Below, piece by piece: positions 22,092-34,009 of a DNA stretch of 64,000 bases; position 1 is the stretch's first letter, and each line of letters begins with the position of its first letter. Below the pieces are notes generated by a model. That model searched no databases and was not told the origin of the DNA. It saw nothing but the letters and a program-made list of their open reading frames with translations. Both the position numbers and the translations under genes were made by a program. Origin of the DNA: Tetraselmis striata (Eukaryota; Chlorophyta; Chlorodendrophyceae; Chlorodendrales; Chlorodendraceae); NCBI GenBank assembly GCA_006384855.1, contig VCJN01002363.1, forward strand, positions 1 through 64,000, given 5' to 3'.

Positions 22092-23540
22092 GCGCGTGCC
22101 CCCACCGCGCCTGCGCCCTCCATGCATAAACGGGCGCCGCCATCATGCCGGCCGCCAGTGCGCTGACAAACGGCCTTTGCTGCCTGGCCGCCAGACTGGG
22201 GAGGAGAGCCCGACCCGGGGGGAATGAGCGCCGCCCGCCGGAAGCCCATTCACCCCCGGCGCACCCCAGCGTCTGCCATGCGAGCAGCAGCTTTGCATCG
22301 ACACTGCCATTGTGCGCCAGCAAGCCCACAGCTGAAGAGCTGCACCGACGGCGAGTGGGCTGTAGATACCCGAGAGGTGTGTGTGTATGTGTGTGTGTGG
22401 GGGGGAGGGGGGGGGGGGGGGGGGGGGTGATTGAGTTGGGTGCCGGTGTTGGGGGTGGGGCATAGCCTCCTGGGCGCTGCGAGCCACCCGTTGCTCAGAC
22501 GTGGTCTGCAAGCTGCCTCAGTCCACAACCCCAATCGCACCCCATGTAACACACTGAGCTGCCGGCGTTCTCTCTCTCTCTCTCTCCTTATTGCACCCCC
22601 CCCCCCCCCCTCCCCTCTCCTGCTGACATTCATGTGTTTAGGGGGGGGGGGGGGGGGGGGGAGGCAGACTCTCGCTCTCTCTCTCTCTCCCTCTGGCTTT
22701 CTGTTTGCCCTCACTATTTGGTAGGCCCTCACTTTGCCTGCTGGTCAAGTGCTGCGCGGATCATAAGAGCGCACAGACGCGCCATGTGCCGCCCCCTTTC
22801 ACAACCACGTATGCCGACCCCCCCCCCCCCCGCCACCCCAATAAGTAAAGCCAACTGCTTTTTCAAGGGTTGAGATGGTGTTTTGTGGTTCGGATATTGT
22901 TCCTGTACGGCAGACCCAGCAGGGGAGCATCCCAGCAGCGCAGTGGGTGGGCCTGGGATGCGACATGGGAGTCGGCGTAGTGGGTTTGTTTCGCAGTCCG
23001 CGGACGCGTAACATGCAGGCCCCCTCCGCCACCTATCACATCTCAAGCCGTTGATGAATATTCTAAGTTAATTATATCATAAAAATGCGCCACTGTACCA
23101 CTTGGCGGTCGCGCCGCCGGTGCTGACGTGGCGATATGAACACATACGTACAGATCAAGACTTACGAGGGGGACTGTACGTGGAGAGGAGGTGGAAGGCA
23201 GAGGGGGGGGGGGGGGGGGGGGGGGCATCGGATGAGGTGGTCGTTGCTGGTCTTAGGCACAGTACAGTCGCTGAGAGCCTCTGCTCTCGCCAACTCTCGT
23301 GCCTGGGGGACTAGCCTCCGCGGCTGCAGTACGCTTGGACTCACCGCAAGTGGATGACACCTCGGCGGAGGCTATGGGAGAGGGGGGTTTGGGGTTATTC
23401 CATGGTGGGGCAGGCCGCCCTGCCTACGCGGCGGGGTGGGTCCTGCCTGGGAGCGCCCGTGGGTTATTGCATTCATCCTACCCCGCAAGACGGGGGCAGC
23501 ATCGAGGGTAATTGGCTCCCGCATGCTGGCCGCTCTGCGA
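22092..23540. other. Low-complexity intergenic stretch
   Basis: No convincing exon. It holds a GT repeat and G-run (22377-22427), CT repeats (about 22570-22587 and 22671-22690), C-runs (22597-22610, 22820-22831) and G-runs (22641-22661, 23203-23225). Confidence 0.5.
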
Positions 23541-24681
23541 TCACTGCTTCTGATTAGACAGCCAGACGGCGCTCTTGGAGAAGGTGGCCGCCTTGAAGCC
23601 GTCGTTGGGGTTGCGCTGGTTGCCGACGCAGCGCACGCGGGCGGTGTAGGCGCGCGTGCGGATCGGGGCGCCGTAGAGGTCGCGGTCCACGTCGCGCTCG
23701 TGCAGCGCCTTGGTGCGGGTGTCCAGCGCCGTGGCCACCCTGCAGGGGAAGGCGCAGTGGGGGTCGGTCAAGCAGCGACGGATTACGGCCCGGCATCTGC
23801 CCCGCATTCAAATGGATGCAGATGGCTGTGTGCGCAGCATTATGGGGCATTGACGCGCCGGGTGGAGGCATGCCCGCTAGGCCAGAGGCGGCACGGGGCA
23901 GCATTGGAACAGACGGCGGCATGGGCGGAGGGCACGGAATGCGCGGCGTCACCGTTTTGGCTGGGCCAGCCGGCTGCACGACTGCCGCTGCTCCAGGAAT
24001 CGCTCGCGCTCCAGGCGGCCGTACGCAGAAAACGGACGCAGGACCGCGTGCATGGGCTCGTGACCCCGCAGAGAATCCTCAAACTTGAACTTGGAGAAGG
24101 CCTTGACGCGCGAGGCGGAGACGTACCTGCGTGAGCATAGAATGACGATAAGGGTAAGGGTTCAATGCCTAATCGCGGGGATATACATATATAAATATTA
24201 TATATATATATATGTATATATATAAACGTAGGTAGCTGCCATAGTCCAACTTGGGTACTGCCATGCACTGTGGTTCGACCCCCGTGCGGGCGGGGGGCGG
24301 GGGGGGGGGGGGGGGGGCGCACGTGTCACGGCCGCTGCCGTCGTTGACGTACGAGGGCGCCTTGTCGACGTGGCGCGGCATGGGCGAGGCGGCCATCTTG
24401 GGGTGGTAGAATTGTGGCGCATGCTGCTTGTCCTGCAGCCGGATGTGGTCGCCGCCTATGCCACACACGATGTAGCTGCGCGCCGTCGCCGGCCCACGGG
24501 GTGCCAGGGTTTAGCTACGGGAAGGAGAACGACACGCCCACGTGCGTGTGGCACGATAGAATAGGAGTATCCTGGCGTGGCATCCTGGTGACGGTGTGAG
24601 GGCAGCCCGCAGGTACCTGTTGCGACCGGTGCCGTCCCCATACTTAGTAGGGCTGGGGTTTCCGGTGTACTGATAGGACAT
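23541..24681 (-). CDS. Unrecognised 186-aa basic protein, four exons
   Basis: Exons 24681-24617, 24475-24323, 24126-23983 and 23739-23541 join exactly in phase (187 codons with stop), so the gene model is strong although the family is not recognised. It starts MSYQYTGNPSPTKYGDGTGRN and is rich in Tyr, Arg, Asn and short turn-forming motifs (GGDHIRLQDKQHAPQFYHP, PSYVNDGSGRD). One basic helix follows (YGRLERERFLEQRQ). The C-terminal part has YGAPIRTRAYTARVR and NDGFKAATFSKSAVWLSNQ. There is no signal peptide, membrane span or enzyme motif. Small basic proteins with such repeated Tyr/Pro/Gly turns are often microtubule- or cilium-associated in algae; this is a suggestion only. Intron 2 holds an AT microsatellite near 24182-24231 and a G-run. 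Confidence 0.65.
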
Positions 24682-25629
24682 CGTGTAGTCTCGGCCGCTC
24701 CGCGCCGGCCGCCTTCGGTCAGCACGCTGTCAGCACAGCAGCTCCGTCCGCCACACGGCGACCTAGCGGCACAAAGCAGGCGCGCTCAGCGCCAGGGTTT
24801 GGGGCTTTGCGCTGCGCTGCGGGCGAGGCTGTCGGCCAGAAGCGGGGCCGGGCGACGATATGGCGTCCGATCCGCAGAGCGACATAATACATACTCTCGT
24901 ACCGGCAGGCAGTGCGACCGGACTACGACATCCAGTGACGATACTGCCCTTCCGATGCAACGTTACATACTGGTAAGAATAATATATTGATCGTATCCGA
25001 TAGTGACGGACAGTGCCTACGACTCTGAACGACGGATATATGATATATACGTGGAGTAATGTGCAGTTACAGTACTACCTGGTACTACACGCGCCGAAAC
25101 GCGATAAGCAGAGCGACATGCCGCCGCCGGGGTGAAGCACGCCTCGTTCGGATACGGCGAGCAGCACAGGCGGCAGCGCAGGCATATAGGCGTGGCGGAT
25201 GAGCGAACACGCAAGTCGGGCGTTGCAGCGCGTGTCCGTACCAACGTTTTCGGATGACGGTGGCGTCGTTGGGTTGGCGGCGCAGAGGACGCAGCGCAGG
25301 GCGAGGGAAATCAGTACCGCAAACGTGAACCCGGCGCGATATTTAAATGTACCGGCAGTGTGATGCGGCCTGCGCGGCGGGCGAAGCTGACAGGAGGGCA
25401 GCATCGTCGTTGCTATATGTACTGCAGCGATGCCCGCAAGCGTACTCGTGTAATCCTAATCTGTTTTCATGTCATTAGGGCAGGGCGAAACAGGCTAATG
25501 GCCTGTTTCGACGGCAAGGCACACTACCAGGGATTTTATCACATGTCATCGTTACTCGTATTGTTATTCGTATGCAAGGATTGATCACGTCGTCTACCGA
25601 CTGTCTGGCTGCACGTGCTGCAGCTGTTC
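24682..25629. other. Intergenic, no gene seen
   Basis: Upstream flank of the preceding minus-strand gene. No splice-supported coding sequence, repeat or RNA gene recognised. Confidence 0.4.
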
Positions 25630-27330
25630 CTCGACGTGAACTACAGTGATATCCCGCCTGGTGTGAATTACAAGAAGCCCAGTTACAAATCCACCGCTAA
25701 AAACAGTACTAAAACATATTAAACAAGCCGCATAAAAGCGGCCCGCATCCCGCACGAAGCGGGATGGATAAGTGATGCGCGCACGGTTCAGAGTCCGGGT
25801 CATGCGTGCACGTGTGTGCGAGGGAGGTTTACGGATGTGATGTACAACTTCGGCAACGGGATGGCGGACGAATCTGCGATGTCCGGTGACGCAGCAAGCA
25901 CGCTCTCAAGCCGCCACGCACGCACCAAGCTAAGGACCTTGAGGAAATCTCTTGCGAGTAAGGCCTCCTGGTGAGCCCAGGTGGTGCACCGAGTGCCCCG
26001 CGATGAGAGGGCACTCCGATCCGCGGCCTGGCATGCGACACCGCGCACAGTGCGGCGCACCCCCTTGCTCACCTCACTCATTGTGCCGAAGATCGCGACC
26101 ATATGCCCGTTCACTCCGACATCTCCAAGATGTCTCGAAGAGGGCCCTTCTGTCCGGGCTCCGTGATGTGCCACGCCGCATCCCACACTGCCAACCCCCG
26201 TTGTATGTCGCCTAACAGGGAGCGCTCAAACCGATATACAACCGTGCCCCGCGGCACCGCAGTGTACTTGACCCCGCCGTACCGCACGCATAGTCTTGAA
26301 CTCTAGCAATGTGGATTTCAAGCTCCGGGGATCATAGCTCCCGGTCACGACGTTGAACGCCGGGAGGGAGAGCTCTGCGTCCGGCATAAGGTCCTTGAGT
26401 TCATCCATGGGAACGGTGTTGCCAAGAGGTACTGGAACACATCATCCACCTCCCGGCGTACAGCGATACGACCCATGTCGTGAACACGGTGATCACGGAA
26501 TGCGTCTGCGATAGCGTCGTGATGTTCACGCCAGTGAGTGTCTCCATGTGCCGGGAGGTTCATGTGCGCGTCGCCATAGAGGTCGACAGTGACAAGGTTG
26601 TGCTCTGTCGAGGGCAGACTTATCTTGCTCTCTACCACCGGGGCTACGCATGGGCTAGGCAGAAAGAAATTTACGGCAGCGACCTCCCGCAGCTCATGTG
26701 GATGAGTCATGACGACCGTCGGCGCGGTGGAGACGATGGCCACCGTCCACATGCCTAATAATGCCGAGTCGAGGTGGTTGAACAAGATCCGTTCCCTACA
26801 TGTGACAGGGAGAGCGCACACATCACTTTGAAGCCGAGAGTTGTTGGCCTGGTCTAGAAACGCCGTCAACTCCTTTTGCGAGCCCGACGCAGCCTCCGCT
26901 TCCCGCTCCATCACGCATGAATCTGCGTCGCCGAGGTGGCCACCAATAGCCGTATGGATGCGGCCCCACGCCTCGCGCACCTACCGCCGCGTCGTAGCTG
27001 GCCGACCCACGAGCATCGTTGAGGAAGTGGTCATACCGGCGGGCGGAAGAAGTTGCGTTGAAGTTGCCTCATCGGCCAAGTACGGACTCAAGCTGTCGGT
27101 CAAAAAAACAAGGGGTAGGGGTATTGTCGGAGTTCATAGTGATGAGGAACCTCAGGAAGATGTTATTCATGCAACCGATGAAGGCGGCATCACGAACGGG
27201 AGTCATGCGGCGGATGCAAACGCCCTTCAAGCGAGTGGGGAGGTGAAGCATGCTGCGCGCTCTGGCCACTGCATCCTTGCTCAAAGTAGCCGCCTCTACT
27301 GCCATGGGGTCAGGGTCTTTATTGATGTAT
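25630..27330 (-). pseudogene. Retroelement family B, degenerate copy 1
   Basis: This minus-strand region is homologous to plus-strand 58607-59845. Shared peptides include CALPVTCRERILFN, MWTVAI, HELREVAA-FFLPSPC, VTVDLYGDAHMNLPAHGD, HHDAIADAFRDHRVHDMGR and DELKDLMPDAELSLPAFNV. Frames break several times, so it is decayed. The H-HDAI...DHxxHDMG pattern resembles the segment after the reverse transcriptase of LINE ORF2 (H-x-A-L/I-R-D), which is why I call it LINE-like; no reverse transcriptase core is present. It ends toward 25640 with the T-rich, AATTCACACCAG tail also seen elsewhere in the window. Confidence 0.55.
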
Positions 27331-28901
27331 GATGGATTGATGTATTCCTGTATCGATGTTTGATGGATTGAATGATGCTGGGGCTACCGTTCTGTATATA
27401 GTCGCTAGGAGCTATGGATTTCATGCCGCATGGCTATGCTGCAGTCGCTTGAGTAGACTACATCATGGCTGCAACCCCTACTTGCACAGCCTCTCCTATT
27501 TAGAGATGTGGCGTCTCATCCATGTGTCTTCGCGTACAAAATTTACCTCGACCCGCATGCAAGGAGGAATCACGGAATAGAGAGCCTCAATCAGTAGCGA
27601 CCAAACATTCACAACCGTCCGCGACAAAGAAGAGGTTGGCCCACGGTGGTGTAGAAGACATACATACGTGGCCCACATATGGAGACACTGCTGGGTGCGA
27701 ATAACACGATTACACGACCGGCGAATCGGCACATTGTCAAGCTCCCAGATGCCTTGACTGCCGACTCAAGGTCGTAGTCACCGATACTAGTTATTTCCGG
27801 TAATAAGGATCTTCCACAGTCCACACTGCTGACGTGTGTGGTATATTACCGGATGGTAAATTATTGCGTGTTGCAACGGCTGCATAGCCGTCAGGGGAGT
27901 ATTAGATATAATATATTATGTACTAGTTGTATGATATTTAATATTGCCAAGTTGTGCTATTAATATGCTATGAGTAATACTGAAAATGCGACGATGTCGC
28001 ATTTTTTTGAAAATCGTGACGATTTGCTCTTGTCATTTCGCGACGATTCACTATATAGCAGCCCGGGAAATATTATAGCAAATTGCGAGTGACTACATCA
28101 GCTTCGGAAACAACATTATAGCAAAATCATTGCCGCATTACGTGCAGACGCGAGATTCTACATTTATTTGAAGCGAAGACGATTACTCCGGAGACGATTA
28201 CTCCGGAAGCGATCACTGCGGAAACACTTACTCTGGATATAAATATTTGATTACACTGTTTCGCCGTCAAAATCTGCCGTGTCTGCTGAAAACATCGTGT
28301 AGCATACTCCCGTCGTGTTAATAAAGCATTTATAATACTCGTCCGGATACTCCTCCTCCGCCTTCTCGTGATTGAACTCGTTGCAGTCTGCTCTCTATGA
28401 GGCCATCGCAAAGCTATCGCCACAGTGACAGCGCTCCACATGGAAACACGAAGATGCCGCGACGGCAGTAGTCGGGCCATGAGACAAGTGGCCCGGTTTT
28501 CCAGGCCCATGCTAAAGATGATGTAGGAAACTTCAAATATCGAATCTACGCGGTGTTTGATGTCAACTATACAATAGGGCGGGTATTCATAGGGTAATGA
28601 TAGGGTAATGATAGAACACCGATGTATATTACCTCACCCCTTCACGCAGCCAGCACGCAACGCGTTGCCTCGTCACCGTTAGGATCGGAAGCACACTTCC
28701 ACAGCAATCGCCCCGACGGCGTTAATGGCAGCCGGCATTAGGAGTCTATGTCAGGATCATATGAACAAACGTATTCCGCACGGAGCTCGTCCCGGCGTGG
28801 GGTCTGATGGCGTCGGATGGAGACCGCGCCTTCGCCGGTTTGGCGCTAGCGTCAACCTAAGCCCGCCCTCATTACAGCTTCACTTGGCGAGAATGCCGTC
28901 A
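27331..28901. other. Intergenic, AT-rich, no gene seen
   Basis: Nothing coding is supportable. There are short direct repeats (CGATTACTCCGGA twice at about 28178-28210; ATTATAGCAAA twice near 28072 and 28114). A small TGCGAC/GTCGCA hairpin followed by seven T is at about 27986-28007. Confidence 0.4.
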
Positions 28902-29149
28902 TGGTAAAAGTAAAGTCACCGGCCGAAGCCGCCCCAACACTTGACCTCGTGCGCCAGCTGCAGCCGTAGGTCTGGCATAGCCATGAGACTGTTGCCTCAT
29001 TCGAACCCCAACGGGCTAATGCATCAACCGGGTGAACCCATGACACGGGCCCGGACGATATTGCCCTCAAATGACAGAGCCGGGAATCGATCCGTGGACC
29101 TCCTGAGTCCACCCGGACGCTTTCCACCGCTCGACCGAGCGGACAGACA
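28902..29149 (-). mobile_element. tRNA-derived SINE, copy 4 (full length, minus strand)
   Basis: Read on the minus strand it starts GTCTGTCCGCTCGGTCGAGC with the A-box, then GGATCGATTCCCGG (B-box), the shared body ending at GGCTTCGGCCGGTG, and a CTTTACTTTTACC tail. It is in inverted orientation relative to copies 1, 2, 3 and 5. Confidence 0.8.
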
Positions 29150-29360
29150 AACGAGGAGGCATGTAAAGGATTGACGGTATTACGGGGACAAGTACTCGTA
29201 CCCGTAATCCGGACAGACGGCCTGGGCGAGCTGGGACCAGCGCCAACCTATCCGCGCGTCGGCTCATTTTTCAGGTCCTCATTCATGTCGCGACGTACCC
29301 CGGTACCGAATCACTGCGTCTTTATTACGAGATGAGACAGTACAGGTACGAATATACACG

Positions 29361-29402
29361 AATATATATGGATTTGTTACTGCTCTTTTTGTGAATCACA
29401 CC
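29361..29402 (+). repeat. Retroelement family B 3' tail fragment
   Basis: GGATTTGTTACTGC, a T-rich tract and GTGAATCACACCAG match the tails at 1-50 and about 59795-59830. It directly abuts the left target duplication of the LINE A insertion. Confidence 0.45.
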
Positions 29403-29416
29403 AGTACACCGGTACG

Positions 29417-29893
29417 GCAGCGGACCGGGCGTCTTCCGCCCCAGTGCAGGGTGTTCACCGGTACTACCCTTTTGTGGCTGAGGACCGCGGCCGTCTCGGG
29501 AAGTCCGCTTTGATGGTGGTCTACATCTTCGCGGTGCTTTTGCCTGTGCGCAACTTCTCTGGCGGTCCTTTCGCCCCGACCTCATGCTTCCTTCGTGGTC
29601 AATCCGTTCAGGCACTTCGGAACTTTGTCGCCAGCCAACCTGCTGAGTTCCGCCGTCACCTGTCGCGCACACGGCGGGGGCTGTTGCAGCGGGTCTCGGC
29701 TTGCGTGCATGGTACCCTGGGCGGCATTCTCTCTGCCGGTGTGCAGATGGCCAAGTCTGATGCGTGGGCTCGTGCCCATCCTGCGTCTTCTCATGTTACT
29801 GCTTCCACCTCGCAGTCGCTGTAGAGGACCTTTCTGATTGTCCTTTTTTGGTGATTTCCTGATATCGCCTTCTGCTGCTAGCTCATGTAATGA
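29417..29893 (+). mobile_element. LINE family A, 477-bp 5'-truncated copy with target-site duplication
   Basis: Exact 14-bp duplications, AGTACACCGGTACG, lie at 29403-29416 and 29894-29907. The body matches the minus-strand copy at 48074-48771. The shared reading frame ends at a TAG at 29822-29824 and contains NFVASQPAEFRRHLSRTRRG and VHGTLGGILSAGVQ, presumably the C-terminus of the element's long ORF. The 3' end is the family terminus GCTAGCTCATGTAA. Confidence 0.88.
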
Positions 29894-29907
29894 AGTACAC
29901 CGGTACG

Positions 29908-30525
29908 AATATACATGTAGTGACGACTAAGCTCTCATGGCCCGGCCGGTCTCGAGCCGCCGAATTTTAAATACATATTCACTCGCTCATGGTAAACCAG
30001 TCGTCCCGGTAAACCCGCCAGACACGGACAATCATATATCTTGCCGCCATTACAAGCATATCGTCTGCCAGCGTCGCCCCTGCTGTGACACTATTATGTG
30101 ACACTATTCCCGCCGCCCTTAATATTTATGCCATATTATCTATCCGAGTATTTGTCGGTGGTGGGTGGTTGATATTCCTTGATGCCATCCCGTGTAGAAG
30201 AATACATTATGAATACCATTGGTGAGGTATTGAAGGGCCGGTCCAGCATTGACATTGCTTATTCATGACGCGGTCTTGATAGACACCCAACGCGCAACAC
30301 ATGCTTCCATCACTTCGCCGGACACACTGCCAGGCGCTGTGCAGCCGCCCGACTCGTGAAAGCGCCATGTCGCGTGTCGCCAAACCGGCGCATTCCGCCC
30401 TGCTGGCCGCACCGTTGCCATACCCGCTAAAACGACCAACCAACGCTCAATTCACACCGCTTGTCGAGGAGGCGCTCGAGCAGAGCCGCTGCCGCGATGG
30501 GGGAGGGGGGGGGGGGGGGGGGGCG
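29908..30525. other. 3' flank of SKI2, no gene seen
   Basis: AT-rich with short direct repeats (TGTGACACTATT twice near 30091-30110). A G-run sits at 30504-30522, immediately beyond the SKI2 stop codon. Confidence 0.45.
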
Positions 30526-32567
30526 CTAGGAGAGGTAGAGGCTGCCGGCAAAGATGACGTCGCGCTTGATGATGGCCGACGCCTCCTCCATCTGGTGGAA
30601 CAATTGCATGTTGCCCATCACGCGCGCGGCGTCGCGGAACTCGCGGCACGTCTCCTCCAGCCGCACGATGGTGCGCACGATGGAGCCCTCCATGATGTCC
30701 GTCAGCTCGCAGATCGCCTTGAACTCGGTGCCGCGCGCCCACTCGTACACCACCTGGTGCGCCGCCACGGCCAACGCGGCGAGGTAAAGCACACCCGGGA
30801 AGCCAATATGGCACCGGCCTCGTCCTCCAAGCAAGCAAACATGTCGGCAAATACCCAAACATGTCGGCAAGTACTAGCGCATCGCCACCCGGATCTTCAC
30901 GTAACCAACCGCTCCTCTTTCCCGGGTGAGAGGGGGGAAACACACCCCGGGGTGCGCTAGACGAGCAATGGATGCATGCTCAAACATGTCACGGAGCCTC
31001 GCGGCGGTGCAGACCTGCTGCCGGCGTGCCGTCTCTATGGCGGGGCGCCAAGGGGTGGGTGCAGGCAGGCACACGCGTAGCGCACCTCCATCAGCCCAAA
31101 GCGCAGCGTGCCGCTCGCAAACTCCTGGAGGAAGAGGAGGGGGAAGAGGATGGCGGGGGGCACAGAAGGGGGGGGGGGGGGGTGCGTCAGGCGAGCACAA
31201 GAATCCTCAAGCTCGAGATACATAACCCACTAAGGTCCGGGGGGGGGGGGGGGGGGGGGGTGCAGCACCGATTAAGGCAGGCGGCACCCCGGCTGCACAT
31301 ACTGAGCTAGTGCTGCCAATAAGCGGCATGATCGATGTGGCGCTTTCCAGGCGGAGCGGTGGCGCCAGCGCGGTCTTACAGCGCAGTCCCAACCAAAGTA
31401 GTAAGGTACGGTGGCGCCTGGACGTCTAACATACGAGTGCCGGCCCCCCTACACGAGCCCCTACCACAAGCCCGGAATTGGGGTGACATGCAACCTATAA
31501 TAATATTCGCTATAGGCAGTCATGCTATAGTTTCGTCTACATCTGAACTCAGGCAGCAGCAGCAATCGGGGGGGGGGGGGGGGGGGGGGGGGGTCTCGTC
31601 GGCATCCGTCGGTGATCAAAAGCCCTACTAGGTTATTTGTAGCGTATTCCAGTCCCTGCCACACACTATATCGAAGCCGTCATCGGACACCAACAGTATC
31701 TCCGTCCTTGCCGTGCCGATTCTCGTTTCTGGCGAGGTATCAGAGAAGCGTGTTCCGCCCAGTCGCTGCTTGGGGGCGCGGGGAACCCCTTGGCGCCCCG
31801 GGCGGCGCACCTCGGGCGTGGTGTCCAGCCCGCGCAGCTGCTGCGCCTCGCCCGCCGCCAGCGCCAGCTCCACCGTGCGCTGCTTGGCCTCCAGCAGCCG
31901 CTCCGGCAGGCTCGGCTCCACGTCGCTCTTCCTCCTGCAAGGGCGGCGGCGGGGAGGGGGGGGGGGTAATCGGCAACGACATCGGCGGCGGTTTGATCGG
32001 CCTCATCAGTTTGATTGATTAGGGTTTGAGAACCCTTTTCGAACACCGTAGGAGGCTACAATTGAAAAAACGGTTTCGGAGAGCACTCCCGATTGGGATT
32101 TGGCAGCCTTTTCCGCCGGCTTGGGGTCGACAATCCGATGAGCAAGCCGGCGCCTGTGTATATGGCCATCCACGTAGTGCCGAATGACCGGGTCGGACTA
32201 GTCGGGGCAACCGGCCTTGCGTTTATTGCTAACCTGCCTAACATCGTCAACGGCTGCAGGTTTTGGAAACACGATGACGCCGCGCTGACGGGCCTGCCCC
32301 TGCCTGTGCCCCCTCGTGGCGGCGCGATGCCGGCAACCGCAGCTGAGAATGAAGACAGAAGGGGCGGCTCATCCTGACAAGCTTGCTTGGTGGGGGCGAA
32401 AAGCCTTCTGGAGGTGGACGAAGCAGGAAACGTGCAACAGCAGCGAGGGCGGTCGAGTGCATTGCCTCGCTTCTTCACCTGCTCTGCCTCCTGTATTCCG
32501 CGGACCAGGCAGCAAATCTTCTAGTCTCAACGGACATAGGACACACACACATATATAATATATATAA

Positions 32568-32598
<31 letters not shown>

Positions 32599-33970
32599 CA
32601 GATATATGTATAATATACATATATGTGTAGGCATATATGTATATATATACACAAAGGTATATAAACATAGTTATGCCAGTAAAGGTACATAGATATAATA
32701 ATACGTAATAGTATGTAAACATAATAGTGCATAATGTGTATATATATATTATCTACATGTATAGAGGTACATATATGTACTACTACAATATGCATACACG
32801 TACTTTTATATCTTTAAAAAGATACAGATATGTACACACACAGCCTTCAATCTCCAAGAAGATAAGCTCCGACACAAACTGGATTGCCAACAACATAGTG
32901 CTCGAGCTGGCGGGGGAAGGCGGCAAAGACATGGATCCGGGAGGTGTGGCAGGGCGGGAGGGAGGGTGCGCAGTGCCTGGAAGACCAGCGCGGAGAGCAG
33001 CGCGACGGCCTCCGCCGGCGACAGGTCGGTGAGCAGCCCAGCAAAAGATGATCTCCGTCGACAGCAGCGTCCGCCCCGATGTTGACCTCGCAGGCGACGC
33101 GGCCCTGGCGGTGGGCAGCGGGCAGGGCCGCGGCACAATCAGCACGTCTCTTGCGCTGGAGTGCCCGCCCTACCTTATAACGGTTGCCGGCGCACCTATG
33201 ACAGCCCCAATTACAAATTAGCCCCAAACTGCATGCAACCCACACGAACAACCCGCCACTGCTTCGTCCACATTGACCTCTGCGAGGCGCTATGGCAGGC
33301 TCTTGTTTGCAGCGCTCTTGATACCCGTAGGCAGAGCAGCGGGGGCATCGCCTCTTCGGCCTCGATCGGACGGACTCCCGCTAGGGGTACGTACGCCTCT
33401 TCGGGGGATTGTCACCCGCCCGCGGGCACCGGTATTAAGATGTAAGCGGTGTGTCGTCTGGCAGACACAAATGGCGCTGCTTCTGCGGTATCGACGCATC
33501 GTCGCCGGGAAGGTCGAAAGAGCGTTGCCCCGGAGTCTGGAGATGCCCCGTTACTGCTGTGTGGAGTGTATTGGTGCGCGAGTACAGACCGGCACAGGGA
33601 AGATCCCGCGGCCACATTTCGACTTCATTGAGGGGGCAGAAACTAAGCAGGGCGGAGGTAAAGGTAAAGCGCAGACAAGAAAGAGGCATACGCCCCCCCC
33701 CCCCCCCCCGCCCCTTTTCCCCTGTGGATGGGGGGACGGCTGATTATATACTATTCATTCTATGGTATGGTCCGATTAAACGCGCCCAGTGCGGAGGCTG
33801 GGGGTGAACAAAGGGCATCACCCGGCCCAATTGGGTGCCTGGATTCAGCCCTAGTATAACACTATGTATACTGTTTTCATGTATAAATCCATACATTTAT
33901 GTATTAAATAATAAATATATAAATAAATATAAATATAAATATAAATAAATATAAATATAAATATAAATAA

Positions 33971-34009
<39 letters not shown>

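Noticed and set aside
28127..28510. 127-codon minus-strand frame
   Set aside because: Part of it is a translation of the CGATTACTCCGGA repeat; composition is not protein-like.
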